Positions 37,057 through 45,671 of a stretch of DNA of 64,000 nucleotides are shown here, in pieces. Location of the stretch: assembly GCF_020694005.1 (NCBI RefSeq), contig NZ_CP073013.1, positions 3,482,578 to 3,546,577 of the forward strand, written 5' to 3'. Numbering within the stretch: the first letter of the stretch is position 1; each line of letters begins with the position of its first letter. Source of the stretch: Marinomonas profundi. GTDB lineage: Bacteria > Pseudomonadota > Gammaproteobacteria > Pseudomonadales > Marinomonadaceae. Under the pieces are notes generated by a model. The model saw nothing but the letters and a program-made list of their open reading frames with translations, made no database searches and was not told where the DNA came from. The position numbers and the translations under genes were made by a program.

Positions 37057-38119
37057 AACGCGGATGTAAGAGCTCTTGATCAGGCCAAGCACTAATAATC
37101 GCCTTCACTAAGGTTGCAAGAGGAATGGCGAAAAATATTCCCCAAAAACCCCAAATACCACCAAAAAACAACACAGCGATGATAATGGCTAACGGGTGCA
37201 AATTTACCGCTTCTGAAAATAATAATGGCACCAAAACATTACCGTCTAATGCTTGAATAATTAAATACGCAACCACCACGTAAATAAACGCGTTTTGAGT
37301 GCCGAATTGATAAAATGCCACCAACACCACGGGGACCGTCACCGCAGCCGCCCCAATATAAGGTATCAATACTGAAAGCCCAACCAACAATGCGAGCAAC
37401 TCTGCGTACCTTAATCCGAAGGCGAGAAAAACAAGATACGTCACCCCCCCGACAACCAACATTTCAATAAACTTGCCTCGAATGTAGTTGGCTATTTGAT
37501 CATTCATTTCATGGGCGATATTCCGCATCATTCGTCTTTCTTTTGGTAACCATGACGTCAAGTAATCCAAGATTTTCTCTTGATCCTTGAGCAGAAAAAA
37601 CATGACTAATGGCACTAAGACCAAGTAGATAATTAATGAAAACAAAGACGGTATACTGGACAAAGAGAAAGACACCAACCACTGTCCCAGATTGGTCGAC
37701 TCATTCGCCAATGAATTAATCACCTCCGCAATGGCAGCTTGACTCACCAGCTCGCTATGCCCCTCGGTAAACTGTTCTATCTCATGACGAATCTCGACAA
37801 ACATTCTAGGCGCATCTTGCACAAGCCGCACGGCTTGGTGCCAAACAATGGGTATCATCACCCCAATAAACACACTGCACGCGGTTAAAAACGTAAAAAA
37901 AACAATGAAAACAGCCGGAACATGCCCTAAGCCCAGTTGCTGTAATCTATCAACCAAGCCTTGAAGCAAAAATGCCAACACAATAGCGATTAATATCGGC
38001 GCTAAAATTCCGCCCCAGAATGCAAAAACACACAGTGTCGCAACCAACAACAACAAAAACACAACGACTTCTTCATTCGAAAAATATCGCTTAATCAGTG
38101 TATCGACAATTTTAAACAT
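37055..38119 (-). CDS. perM: AI-2E family transporter, PerM-like
   Basis: 354 residues with eight predicted membrane segments: hydrophobic pairs at the start (FLLLLVATLCVFAFWGG, ILIAIVLAFLLQGL), then a hydrophilic insert (about 110-170) and the C-terminal set including LALLVGLSVLIPYIGAAAV and FFGGIWGFWGIFFAIPLA, which are the AI-2E/UPF0118 signatures. PerM is a permease of unknown substrate; some AI-2E relatives export the quorum signal, others are Na+/H+ exchangers. 12 bp downstream of tusA on the same strand; bepA is divergent. The grouping bepA/tusA/perM also occurs in Pseudomonas. Confidence 0.87.
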   Translation of the reverse strand: MFKIVDTLIKRYFSNEEVVVFLLLLVATLCVFAFWGGILAPILIAIVLAFLLQGLVDRLQQLGLGHVPAVFIVFFTFLTACSVFIGVMIPIVWHQAVRLVQDAPRMFVEIRHEIEQFTEGHSELVSQAAIAEVINSLANESTNLGQWLVSFSLSSIPSLFSLIIYLVLVPLVMFFLLKDQEKILDYLTSWLPKERRMMRNIAHEMNDQIANYIRGKFIEMLVVGGVTYLVFLAFGLRYAELLALLVGLSVLIPYIGAAAVTVPVVLVAFYQFGTQNAFIYVVVAYLIIQALDGNVLVPLLFSEAVNLHPLAIIIAVLFFGGIWGFWGIFFAIPLATLVKAIISAWPDQELLHPR

Positions 38120-38131
38120 AACGAATCCGTT

Positions 38132-38377
38132 TTAATTTTTTTGAATTACAAAGCGATAAATACGCTCTTCTTCACTCAAAGACAACAAAGAAAAACCAAC
38201 CAGAGCCACATATTGCGGGATGTCCCTTAATGAACCGGAATCACCACTAATCACACACAAACACTCCCCTGCTTGCATCTTACTGAGTGCCATTTTGGCT
38301 TTTAGTAACGGCATAGGGCAACGATCTTCTCTTACATCCAAGATTACGTCATACTGATTGCTTACATCGACCATCAT
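38132..38377 (-). CDS. TusA/SirA family sulfur-carrier protein
   Basis: 81 residues. Small alpha/beta sulfur carrier with Cys20 in RCPMPLLKAK, the persulfide-bearing cysteine. Canonical TusA delivers sulfur for tRNA 2-thiouridine and other pathways, but several paralogues exist, and this one, linked to perM and bepA, is more like the Pseudomonas PA1006-type TusA involved in molybdenum cofactor enzyme maturation; that assignment is inference. Either of two adjacent ATGs (38377, 38374) could start it. Gap to the divergent bepA is 35 bp. Confidence 0.85.
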   Translation of the reverse strand: MMVDVSNQYDVILDVREDRCPMPLLKAKMALSKMQAGECLCVISGDSGSLRDIPQYVALVGFSLLSLSEEERIYRFVIQKN

Positions 38378-38412
38378 TTTTCACTTTATCTAATAACCAC
38401 ACTTGCCACATT

Positions 38413-39828
38413 ATGAGACTATTTTCAAACGTTACAACAGGATTCGCTATCTTAGCCGTTGTTTTTGCCAGTATTTTTGCCAATTCGGCATGGGCAGAAA
38501 TCCCAGATTTAGAAGCTAACAAAGATGAAAGAGCACTGTCCAATCCCTCATACATATTAGGTCAATACTGGTTTAGAAAGCTCAATGGCAGCCGGGCATT
38601 AATCGACTTTCCACCATCCTACGATTACGTAAAAGACACGCTGTCTCAAATTCTCCCACAAACGGACCTTTATAATAAAACCGTCGAGATGACATTTCTG
38701 AACAGTTCGCAGAGCAATGCCTTCGTCATTCCCGGCAGCCACCTTTTTATCTATTCCGATATCATGGAAATAATTAACAGTGAAGACATGCTGCTGGGTC
38801 TATTGTCTCACGAGGTTGCCCATTTAGACTTAAGGCACTACGAACGACAGTCTAAATACGCTGGAGAAGAGCTAAGCAAAACCCTCGTTATGTTAGGAGC
38901 CGGTATCGCTGCAGCACTTGCGGGCGCAGGCGGCGACGCGACCACGGCTCTTTGGCTCGGTGGCATAGCCAATCAAGCGGAAAACACCCTAACCTACAGC
39001 CGTAACCAAGAACAAGAAGCCGATCGACGCGGGCGTCAATATCTGCTTGACGCAGGGCTCGACCCAGATGGCATGACAAAATTATTTCAGGCGTTGTTTA
39101 AACAAGCGTTAGGCAGACCCAAGCTAGAGTTTTTATCAACTCACCCTTCTCCTAACACACGCCTTTCAGACGCTTTTAGCACCGCACCTAAGCAAACAAT
39201 ACTATGGCGCCAACAGGCCAGTGATTTTGAATTTTTTCGGGCGACCTTGCTAGCGTATAGAGCAGGACTAGAAGACAACCCCTACACCTATCTGGATCAA
39301 AATATCTATCACCATAATGCCAAGCTTTTCGCAAAGGGGCTGCTTTCTTATTTAATTCAATCACCAGATCGAGCACTCGGCTTTTTAGAGCAATTAGACA
39401 AGCGCAACTCATTTACAGACTATCTTCAGGCCCTTAGCTACGCCGCAGCCAATGAAAAAGAAAAAGGCATAGCGGTTATCAAACGTCGACTTGAGCTTGA
39501 TCCAAACAATATTCTTTTTGCTATGCTAGACAGCCAATTAAGTCAGTCAAAACCCATTGAGACAACATCAAACTACCTTTATGAACAACGTTTAATTTGG
39601 CGCGCCAACATCCAATACTTTCAGTCTATTGGAAATAAAGCCATGGCGTTGCATTATCGAGCATTGTTAGACTTTAGTCAGGGGAAAGATAAAACGGCCC
39701 AATATTTAATAAAGCGCTCTGAAAATGACGCAAAAGATAATGAAAAAGACATTATAAAAAGCACATCTGATTATTTTAAAATGATCAGATCAGCGGAAAA
39801 ACGAGAAGACCTAGAAGAAGAAAGCTAA
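38413..39828 (+). CDS. bepA: M48 periplasmic metalloprotease with TPR region (BepA-like)
   Basis: 471 residues (E. coli BepA about 487). Signal peptide with cleavage after AWA near residue 28, so periplasmic. M48 zinc site HEVAH at 133-137 and the third ligand in NQEQEADRRG; FVIPGSHLFIYSDIM and LEFLSTHPSPNTRLSD are family motifs. The C-terminal half is helical and repeat-like, as in the TPR domain of BepA, which helps LptD assemble and degrades stalled outer-membrane proteins. Ends before a terminator. Divergent from tusA. Confidence 0.88.
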   Translation: MRLFSNVTTGFAILAVVFASIFANSAWAEIPDLEANKDERALSNPSYILGQYWFRKLNGSRALIDFPPSYDYVKDTLSQILPQTDLYNKTVEMTFLNSSQSNAFVIPGSHLFIYSDIMEIINSEDMLLGLLSHEVAHLDLRHYERQSKYAGEELSKTLVMLGAGIAAALAGAGGDATTALWLGGIANQAENTLTYSRNQEQEADRRGRQYLLDAGLDPDGMTKLFQALFKQALGRPKLEFLSTHPSPNTRLSDAFSTAPKQTILWRQQASDFEFFRATLLAYRAGLEDNPYTYLDQNIYHHNAKLFAKGLLSYLIQSPDRALGFLEQLDKRNSFTDYLQALSYAAANEKEKGIAVIKRRLELDPNNILFAMLDSQLSQSKPIETTSNYLYEQRLIWRANIQYFQSIGNKAMALHYRALLDFSQGKDKTAQYLIKRSENDAKDNEKDIIKSTSDYFKMIRSAEKREDLEEES

Positions 39829-39835
39829 AAAAAAG

Positions 39836-39859
39836 CCAGACATATTGTCTGGATTTTTT
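39836..39859. terminator. Terminator between bepA and the small exported protein gene
   Basis: CCAGACA (39836-39842), loop TAT, TGTCTGG (39846-39852), A-tract before and T-tract after. Short stem but symmetric tracts, so it may serve both convergent genes. Confidence 0.75.
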
Positions 39860-39882
39860 AGGTATTTATAAAACAATCTATA

Positions 39883-40161
39883 TTATTCAGCAGACTGCGC
39901 ACGTAATGCATCAAATTGAGATTGCAAGTCAGCGTGCTTCGCTTGATAAATAGCCGTTTTTTGATTGTAAGTATAAGCACCTTTTAAATTAACTGTAGAA
40001 TCTACCTTCGCGCCCATATTTTCTAATGTAGCCGACAGAGCAAGAACGCTGCCTCTCGCGCTTTGTAAGCGATCAGCGGCATTTTCATCGGCGGCAAAAG
40101 CACTGGTGGCGATAACAGATGCAGTGAAGAAGGTAATTGCTGTTTTTGAGAAAGTGTTCAT
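39883..40161 (-). CDS. Small exported protein of unknown function
   Basis: 92 residues from ATG 40161, chosen because AAGGA lies six bases upstream; ATG 40167 leaves no spacing. A signal peptide (TAITFFTASVIATSAFA) with AFA-A cleavage predicts a periplasmic protein of about 70 residues: ADENAADRLQSARGSVLAL, a helical segment, then KTAIYQAKHADLQSQFDALR. No cysteine. No family recognised. A 6-bp-arm palindrome sits 35 bp upstream of the start. Confidence 0.7.
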   Translation of the reverse strand: MNTFSKTAITFFTASVIATSAFAADENAADRLQSARGSVLALSATLENMGAKVDSTVNLKGAYTYNQKTAIYQAKHADLQSQFDALRAQSAE

Positions 40162-40510
40162 TTTCATTCCTTATCAATATAGTTTCAATGGTTGCCATTA
40201 CTAAGTAATGTTTCGATAAGATAATAATAAACCTTTATTAAAATTAAAAAAGAGCAAGGGCGTCGCTTCCACCGTTATTCCAAATACGAACCAATAAACG
40301 TCAGATTGGATAAAAATCACATAAAAATACAACTAGGCATTCTAAATAAGGTAACAAACCAAGCAAATAAGGAAGCATTAAACAAACTGGCATCTTACCG
40401 CATACCTGCATTGCTTTTTCTGATGGTTTAAGTCGATAGGTTCAAATAAAACGATAGGGATAGATCGGAAAATTTGTTAATATAGATCATCTGTTTGGAT
40501 ATATAAGATT
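40162..40510. other. 349-bp AT-rich intergenic region with a short palindrome
   Basis: Between the small exported protein and the integrase gene. It holds CATTAC-TAA-GTAATG at 40196-40210 and overlapping AATGG-TTG-CCATT at 40187-40199, both upstream of the small exported protein and operator-like. The rest is AT-rich, presumably promoter for the integrase; I see no tRNA, direct-repeat attachment site or small gene. Confidence 0.5.
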
Positions 40511-41758
40511 ATGACGCCGCTTGCTTTAATTGATAACTTAGAACACTTGCCGAATCCGTTCACTCAATTCGAGGGGATCGCTGCTCACCTTAAACAAAAT
40601 ACCCCCCAGCTCAACGACCCAGAGTATCGCCGTGACCTTCAGCTTGCCCTGTGCTTTATTTACAGCTACAACGGCTCCCAAGCGACCTTTAATTCTTATC
40701 GTCGAGAAGTAGAACGACTGCTGCTGTGGTCGTGGCATATCGCCAACTGCCCAACCACCACATTGCGCCGTGATCAGATTGAAGAATTCATCCATTTTTG
40801 TATCTCGCCACCAGAAAGCTGGATAGGCACAAAAAATGTCGCTCGCTTTAAATTGCACATGGGACAAAGAACCGCGAACAAAGAGTGGCGACCCTTTGTC
40901 GCCCATGTCAGTAAATTGGAATTCAAAAATGGCGATGTGCCAAAGACAAAACTGCATTCATTATCCCAATCAGCGATCCGGGCGACGTTTTCAATTTTAT
41001 CGTCTTATTATGGCTTTCTTATGCAAGAGGACGCAGCGCAGCAGAATCCCGTCGCCTTAATTCGACAAAAAAGTAAATTCGTTAAAAAAGAAGTGACACG
41101 CAAACAAGTGCGACGAATTTCTAATCTGCAATGGGATTATGTGATTGAAACCGCAGAAATGCTGGCCGAAGAAGACCCAGCGACTCACGAACGCACTCTT
41201 TTTATCATGAATGCGTTGCTTGGTATGTATTTGCGAATTTCTGAACTCGTCGCCGATGAACGCTCCGCGCCGGTGATGGGCGATTTTATCAAAGACGCCG
41301 ACGGTCATTGGTGGTTCAAAGTGCTTTCAAAAGGCAATAAAGAACGTCTTGTCGCCGTATCAGATGACATGCTCAATGCGCTCATTCGATATCGCCGTTT
41401 TCGAGATTTGCCAACATTGCCAACCATTGCGGAAAATACGCCGCTGGTGCCCAAAAACCGCGGCCAAGGAGCCATGACCAGCTCACGGCAAGTGCGCAAC
41501 ATAGTGCAATTATGTTTTGATCAAGCCTATGAACGTATGTGCGAAGATGGCATGAGAGCAGATGCCGATGATTTACGTGTCGCAACCGTGCATTGGTTGC
41601 GCCATACCGGCATATCCGAAGACGTAAAAACCAGACCCAAGGAACACGTAAGAGAAGACGCGGGGCATGCCAGCATGGCGACCACAGATAAGTACATTGA
41701 TACCGAATATCGAGAACGCCACGCCAGCGGCCGAAAGAAAACCCTTCGACCGCATTAA
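40511..41758 (+). CDS. Tyrosine-family site-specific recombinase/integrase
   Basis: 415 residues with all catalytic residues visible: Arg242 (YLRISELVA), Lys274 (SKGNKERLV), His361-Arg364 (HWLRHTG), His386 (DAGHASMATT) and Tyr395 (KYIDTEY). The N-terminal part (about 25-180) is the core-binding domain, unusually long before the catalytic domain. It is therefore likely active. There is no phage, transposon or tRNA gene nearby; it sits between a small exported protein and moaE. XerC/XerD are shorter, near 300 residues, so this is a different subgroup. Target site unknown. Confidence 0.9.
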   Translation: MTPLALIDNLEHLPNPFTQFEGIAAHLKQNTPQLNDPEYRRDLQLALCFIYSYNGSQATFNSYRREVERLLLWSWHIANCPTTTLRRDQIEEFIHFCISPPESWIGTKNVARFKLHMGQRTANKEWRPFVAHVSKLEFKNGDVPKTKLHSLSQSAIRATFSILSSYYGFLMQEDAAQQNPVALIRQKSKFVKKEVTRKQVRRISNLQWDYVIETAEMLAEEDPATHERTLFIMNALLGMYLRISELVADERSAPVMGDFIKDADGHWWFKVLSKGNKERLVAVSDDMLNALIRYRRFRDLPTLPTIAENTPLVPKNRGQGAMTSSRQVRNIVQLCFDQAYERMCEDGMRADADDLRVATVHWLRHTGISEDVKTRPKEHVREDAGHASMATTDKYIDTEYRERHASGRKKTLRPH

Positions 41759-41811
41759 ATATCAGTGTTAAAAATAAGCAGCACTTCTCTATATTTAGCG
41801 TTGTGCTATTT

Positions 41812-42255
41812 TTACCAGCGCTCTAAGCTTTTTTCGTCATTAGTATTGGCTTCTACCCAATGGCTTTCTGAGCCCTGAGACTCTTTTTTCCAAAACGCCG
41901 CTCGGCTTTTTAAATAATCCATAATAAAGTCACAGGCTTGAAAAGCGTCGGCACGATGCGCAGCGCTGACGCCAACAAAGACGATCTGATCGTCCACCGA
42001 CAAACGACCAACACGGTGCACAACGCAAACATCCAACAAGGGCCAACGAGCATTGGCCTCATCGACAATAGTCTGCAGGTTGCGTTCTGTCATGCCAGGA
42101 TAATGTTCAAGCTCAAAGTGACACGCGCCGTTAGGCAAATCCGAAAACTGCCGCACTAAACCGACAAACATCGCCACAGCGCCCGTTTCATTGGCTTTTA
42201 ATAGACCCTTGTATAAAGCATCCACCTGAAAATCGTCTTCCTGTACAAGAATCAT
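41812..42255 (-). CDS. moaE: Molybdopterin synthase catalytic subunit
   Basis: 147 residues. Joins MoaD to convert precursor Z to molybdopterin. AVAMFVGLVRQFSD, FELEHYPGMTERNLQTI, VVHRVGRLSVDDQIVFVGVS and DYLKSRAAFWKKE (catalytic lysines) are family motifs. Its ATG directly follows the moaD stop codon with no gap (stop 42256-42258, start 42255). Confidence 0.95.
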   Translation of the reverse strand: MILVQEDDFQVDALYKGLLKANETGAVAMFVGLVRQFSDLPNGACHFELEHYPGMTERNLQTIVDEANARWPLLDVCVVHRVGRLSVDDQIVFVGVSAAHRADAFQACDFIMDYLKSRAAFWKKESQGSESHWVEANTNDEKSLERW

Positions 42256-42510
42256 TTAACCTCCCGTAACCGGTGGAAAAAAAGCCACTTCATTAACGCT
42301 TTCTGGCACTAGGTCTGTGTCCCGTGCGAATTCAAAATCGATAGAGGATTGAATGCCTTTCTCAAGCAGCGCCTGCCCGTGAGCCAATTCGTTGGCTAAT
42401 TGCTGTTTTAATTCGCCAATAGTCACCGGTAAGACCACTTCGACCCTGCATTCACCTTGACCAATACGCTCTTTGAGTGAGGCAAAAAACACCACTTTTA
42501 CGCTAGGCAT
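42256..42510 (-). CDS. moaD: Molybdopterin synthase sulfur carrier subunit
   Basis: 84 residues from ATG 42510 ([20 protein letters not shown]), which has GGAG eight bases upstream; an earlier in-frame start at 42540 lies inside moaC. Ubiquitin-fold protein ending FFPPVTGG; the terminal Gly-Gly is thiocarboxylated to donate sulfur. Overlaps moaC by 8 bp and abuts moaE, so the three are translationally linked. Confidence 0.95.
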   Translation of the reverse strand: MPSVKVVFFASLKERIGQGECRVEVVLPVTIGELKQQLANELAHGQALLEKGIQSSIDFEFARDTDLVPESVNEVAFFPPVTGG

Positions 42511-42985
42511 CCCCTTTACTCCAGTCGCCACTTTTACCACCTTTCTTTGCTAACAAAGACACATGTTGAATCACGATACCTTTATCCACCGCTTTGCACA
42601 TATCATAAAGAGTTAATGCCGCAATACTAGCACCGGTTAGCGCCTCCATTTCAACCCCCGTTTTGCCAGACAGAGAACAAGTGCACAACACCTCTAGCTC
42701 ACGATCACTGATGACATTAATGTCCACCGTCACCTTGGTTAGCATTAAAGGGTGACACAAAGGGATTAAATCAGAAGTCTTTTTAGCCGCCTGAATACCC
42801 GCGATGCGAGCCGTCGCCAGCACATCTCCTTTTGGTAGCCCTCCTTCGATGACCTTGGTTAACGTCGTTGGCTGCATCAATAAAATGGCCTGAGCCGTCG
42901 CGGTACGCTTGGTAATGTTTTTGTCTGAAACATCGACCATGTGAGCATGGCCTTGATGGTCTAGGTGGGTCAGTTTATCGCTCAT
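42503..42985 (-). CDS. moaC: Cyclic pyranopterin monophosphate synthase
   Basis: 160 residues. Acts after MoaA to form cyclic pyranopterin monophosphate. [27 protein letters not shown] and DMCKAVDKG are the MoaC signatures with the catalytic lysine and histidine residues. First of moaC-moaD-moaE. moaA and moaB are not nearby. Confidence 0.96.
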   Translation of the reverse strand: MSDKLTHLDHQGHAHMVDVSDKNITKRTATAQAILLMQPTTLTKVIEGGLPKGDVLATARIAGIQAAKKTSDLIPLCHPLMLTKVTVDINVISDRELEVLCTCSLSGKTGVEMEALTGASIAALTLYDMCKAVDKGIVIQHVSLLAKKGGKSGDWSKGDA

Positions 42986-43067
42986 AAAAATCCTAAACAG
43001 TGTACATATTAAAAATGTCGCCTATATTTTAAGAAAGGCACCAGGATTGCAAGTTAAGTCTTTTTAA

Positions 43068-45617
43068 ATGTCGTCAAAAAAGCATCATGGACTCTTAGGA
43101 ATGACCCCAAAATTCGTTGTATCTTCCTTTATCACCCTAGCCTTATTGTTATGGCAGCCAGCCGTATTGGGTCTAACACTCACAACGCCAATCCCTACTT
43201 TTAAAGAAATACACCCTCTTTCTGCAGAACAAGCCTTGCTGAATGCAGAAAAATTCACGCAACAAGCCTATTCAGAATCGCAAGGTTTTTCAGCGCAGAC
43301 TTATTGGCATAAATTAACTTTCGCAGAATCCGCACTGGAGCAAGAAAACAACTTTCACCTCAAATTAAATTATTACGTTATTGAGCACCTCGATTTTTAC
43401 CTGTTTCATGGCGATCAACTCATTAACCATTGGAAGCGAGGCGCGCTCGATGACTGGCATACCGACACAGAATATTACGATGGCATCTGGATTCCGCTTC
43501 AATTATCGAGTCATCAAAATACGACGTTACTGATACGCAAACAGGGCAACAGCCCTCTTCTAACGCCTTTCGAGTTACTAAATGCAAAAGACACCCTAGA
43601 AAAAAAGCAATACCAGCCGATTTTTTGGAGTGTCATTATCAGCAGCCTACTCATTTTGCTTACCCACAACGTCTTTGTTTTTGCCCTTCTCAGGCAACCC
43701 GGCTTTCTATATTACCTTGCACTCAACATTGTGATTCTTATCGCTTTGTCGGCTATCACAGGGTTTAATCGCTGGATCTTTCCGGAATCCGTTAGCCAAT
43801 GGGTTATAAGGCAACTATTCCTCGTTTTCGGTATTGGCGCGTGGATCCTCTTTCGTTTCAGTGTGCATTTTTTAAAGGAAATTCACATCCCCGCCCCACA
43901 GTCAATTATTCGTCGATACGGTGATTGGATTTTTGTTATTTTCTTGATTTCAACACAGCTACTCTCCGTCAAGACGTCGGCCTTAGGGTTCGCCTTAATT
44001 GAAGTGTTTATGTTTATAATTTGTACTTATTGGGGTGTAAAAGCGTACGCCAAAGGCTTTCTTGCGGTCCGCTTCTATTTGTTTTCATGGTTCTTTTTAA
44101 TAGTCGGCAGCATCCTAAACACCCTTATTTTTTGGAAGGTTTTGCCTATAAACCCCATTACCGAATCGATTTTCCCCGTGGCTTGTCTATTGCAACTGCT
44201 CAGTTTTTCATTTGCCTTTGCTGATAAAGCCAAGCAAATAGAAACCAATCGCCAACAGCAAGCCCTGATTGATCAGCCAACAGGCTTACCTAACAGAACC
44301 TATTATTTTGACCAACTGCCTATTCATTTAGCGAATCTCAATCACTCATACAATCAGCCGCACAATGATCCTGAACTGGCACTTATCATCATAGACATCA
44401 CCAATCATCGAGCATTAAGCCAAGCGTTTGGTCCCGCAAAAGCAGACACTGCCATGGTTGAAATCATCGAACATATCCATCAAAAAACAGCCGAGATGAA
44501 CGGCCTTTTATCTTTTCCTTTGCCAAACAAAACCCTCAAAAAAATCATCCGTATCAGCACGCAAAACATTCTCTTGATTAGCACAACGCCAGCCTTGATA
44601 AAAACACAAATTCAATTCATCCAACACACATTAGACTATTCTACGCTGGTGAATAATATTCACTTTAGACACCAATATAAAATTGGCAGCGCCCTCTATC
44701 CATCACAAGGAGCCAATCTAGACAAGCTCTACCAAAATGCGCTTATCGCAAAAAACTCGGTGACTTACTCATCAGGCAATTGGCTCCCTTTTACTGATAA
44801 CTTAAAAAACAACCATGCCCATCAGCTGCATTTAATTACGCAGCTCACCAATGATATTCAACAGGAAGCACTGTATTTCGATATTCAACCTCAAGTCGAT
44901 TTACTCACCCGCCAAATCATCGGTGGGGAAGTTTTGGTGCGCTGGAATAACGATAAATTAGGGCAAGTTTCACCTGCTGAATTCATACCGCTAGCAGAGC
45001 AAACCGGGCTTATTTATAAACTCACAGACCTGTTACTGGAAAAAGTATTCCAATGGGCACATCAACACCCCCATGCCCTATTGAACAAACGCTTATCCAT
45101 CAACATCTCAGCGCTTGACCTATTACAAGAGGATTTTGCTCATCGCGTCTCACTCTTAATTCAGCGCCACCGTTTATCGCCCCAAACCTTCACCATAGAA
45201 ATCACCGAAACCAGTGTTTTTCAAAATAATGCCATCGTACATGACAACGTAAAGCAGCTTCATCAAGCCGGCTTCAAACTCGCTATCGATGATTTTGGTG
45301 TCGGTTATAGTTCCATGCAGAACCTTGTCGCCTTACAAACTGACGAACTAAAAATAGACCAATTCTTTATTATGAGCTTACTCGAGGATGCACAAAGCCA
45401 GATCTTATGCCGCAATATGATAGACCTGAGTAAGGCGCTTAATATTATCAGTGTCGCTGAAGGCATTGAATCAGAAGGCATACTGCAGTTATTGCAGGAC
45501 TGGCATTGCCAAGTTGGTCAGGGTTATCACCTCTATCGCCCTATGTCACCCGCTGACTACCTGGCGCTGTTGAATAAAAAAGTTCCACCTTTGTCCACGC
45601 CAACAAATCGTGCATAA
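43068..45617 (+). CDS. 7TM-DISM sensor with degenerate GGDEF and intact EAL (c-di-GMP phosphodiesterase)
   Basis: 849 residues. Signal/TM at about 16-36, an extracytoplasmic 7TMR-DISMED2-like domain to about 180, seven membrane segments at about 184-385 (7TM-DISM), a GGDEF-type domain from LIDQPTGLPNRTYYFDQL near 400 to 575, and an EAL domain from about 585. In the GGDEF domain RISTQNILLIS occupies the GGDEF motif position, so cyclase activity is unlikely. The EAL catalytic set is present: Glu621 (GGEVLVRW), Asn679, Glu711, Asp741-Asp742 (DDFGVGYSS), Lys762, Glu798, Gln818. Predicted to hydrolyse c-di-GMP in response to an unknown signal. Confidence 0.88.
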   Translation: MSSKKHHGLLGMTPKFVVSSFITLALLLWQPAVLGLTLTTPIPTFKEIHPLSAEQALLNAEKFTQQAYSESQGFSAQTYWHKLTFAESALEQENNFHLKLNYYVIEHLDFYLFHGDQLINHWKRGALDDWHTDTEYYDGIWIPLQLSSHQNTTLLIRKQGNSPLLTPFELLNAKDTLEKKQYQPIFWSVIISSLLILLTHNVFVFALLRQPGFLYYLALNIVILIALSAITGFNRWIFPESVSQWVIRQLFLVFGIGAWILFRFSVHFLKEIHIPAPQSIIRRYGDWIFVIFLISTQLLSVKTSALGFALIEVFMFIICTYWGVKAYAKGFLAVRFYLFSWFFLIVGSILNTLIFWKVLPINPITESIFPVACLLQLLSFSFAFADKAKQIETNRQQQALIDQPTGLPNRTYYFDQLPIHLANLNHSYNQPHNDPELALIIIDITNHRALSQAFGPAKADTAMVEIIEHIHQKTAEMNGLLSFPLPNKTLKKIIRISTQNILLISTTPALIKTQIQFIQHTLDYSTLVNNIHFRHQYKIGSALYPSQGANLDKLYQNALIAKNSVTYSSGNWLPFTDNLKNNHAHQLHLITQLTNDIQQEALYFDIQPQVDLLTRQIIGGEVLVRWNNDKLGQVSPAEFIPLAEQTGLIYKLTDLLLEKVFQWAHQHPHALLNKRLSINISALDLLQEDFAHRVSLLIQRHRLSPQTFTIEITETSVFQNNAIVHDNVKQLHQAGFKLAIDDFGVGYSSMQNLVALQTDELKIDQFFIMSLLEDAQSQILCRNMIDLSKALNIISVAEGIESEGILQLLQDWHCQVGQGYHLYRPMSPADYLALLNKKVPPLSTPTNRA

Positions 45618-45671
45618 TGCATAACACGTAAATTCATCCACTTGCACCGTGCGGTTAGTAAGCCAAATTAC

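Noticed and set aside
40162-41758. Integrase considered as evidence of a prophage or genomic island
   Set aside because: No phage, cargo or tRNA gene and no flanking direct repeat; neighbours are core genes.
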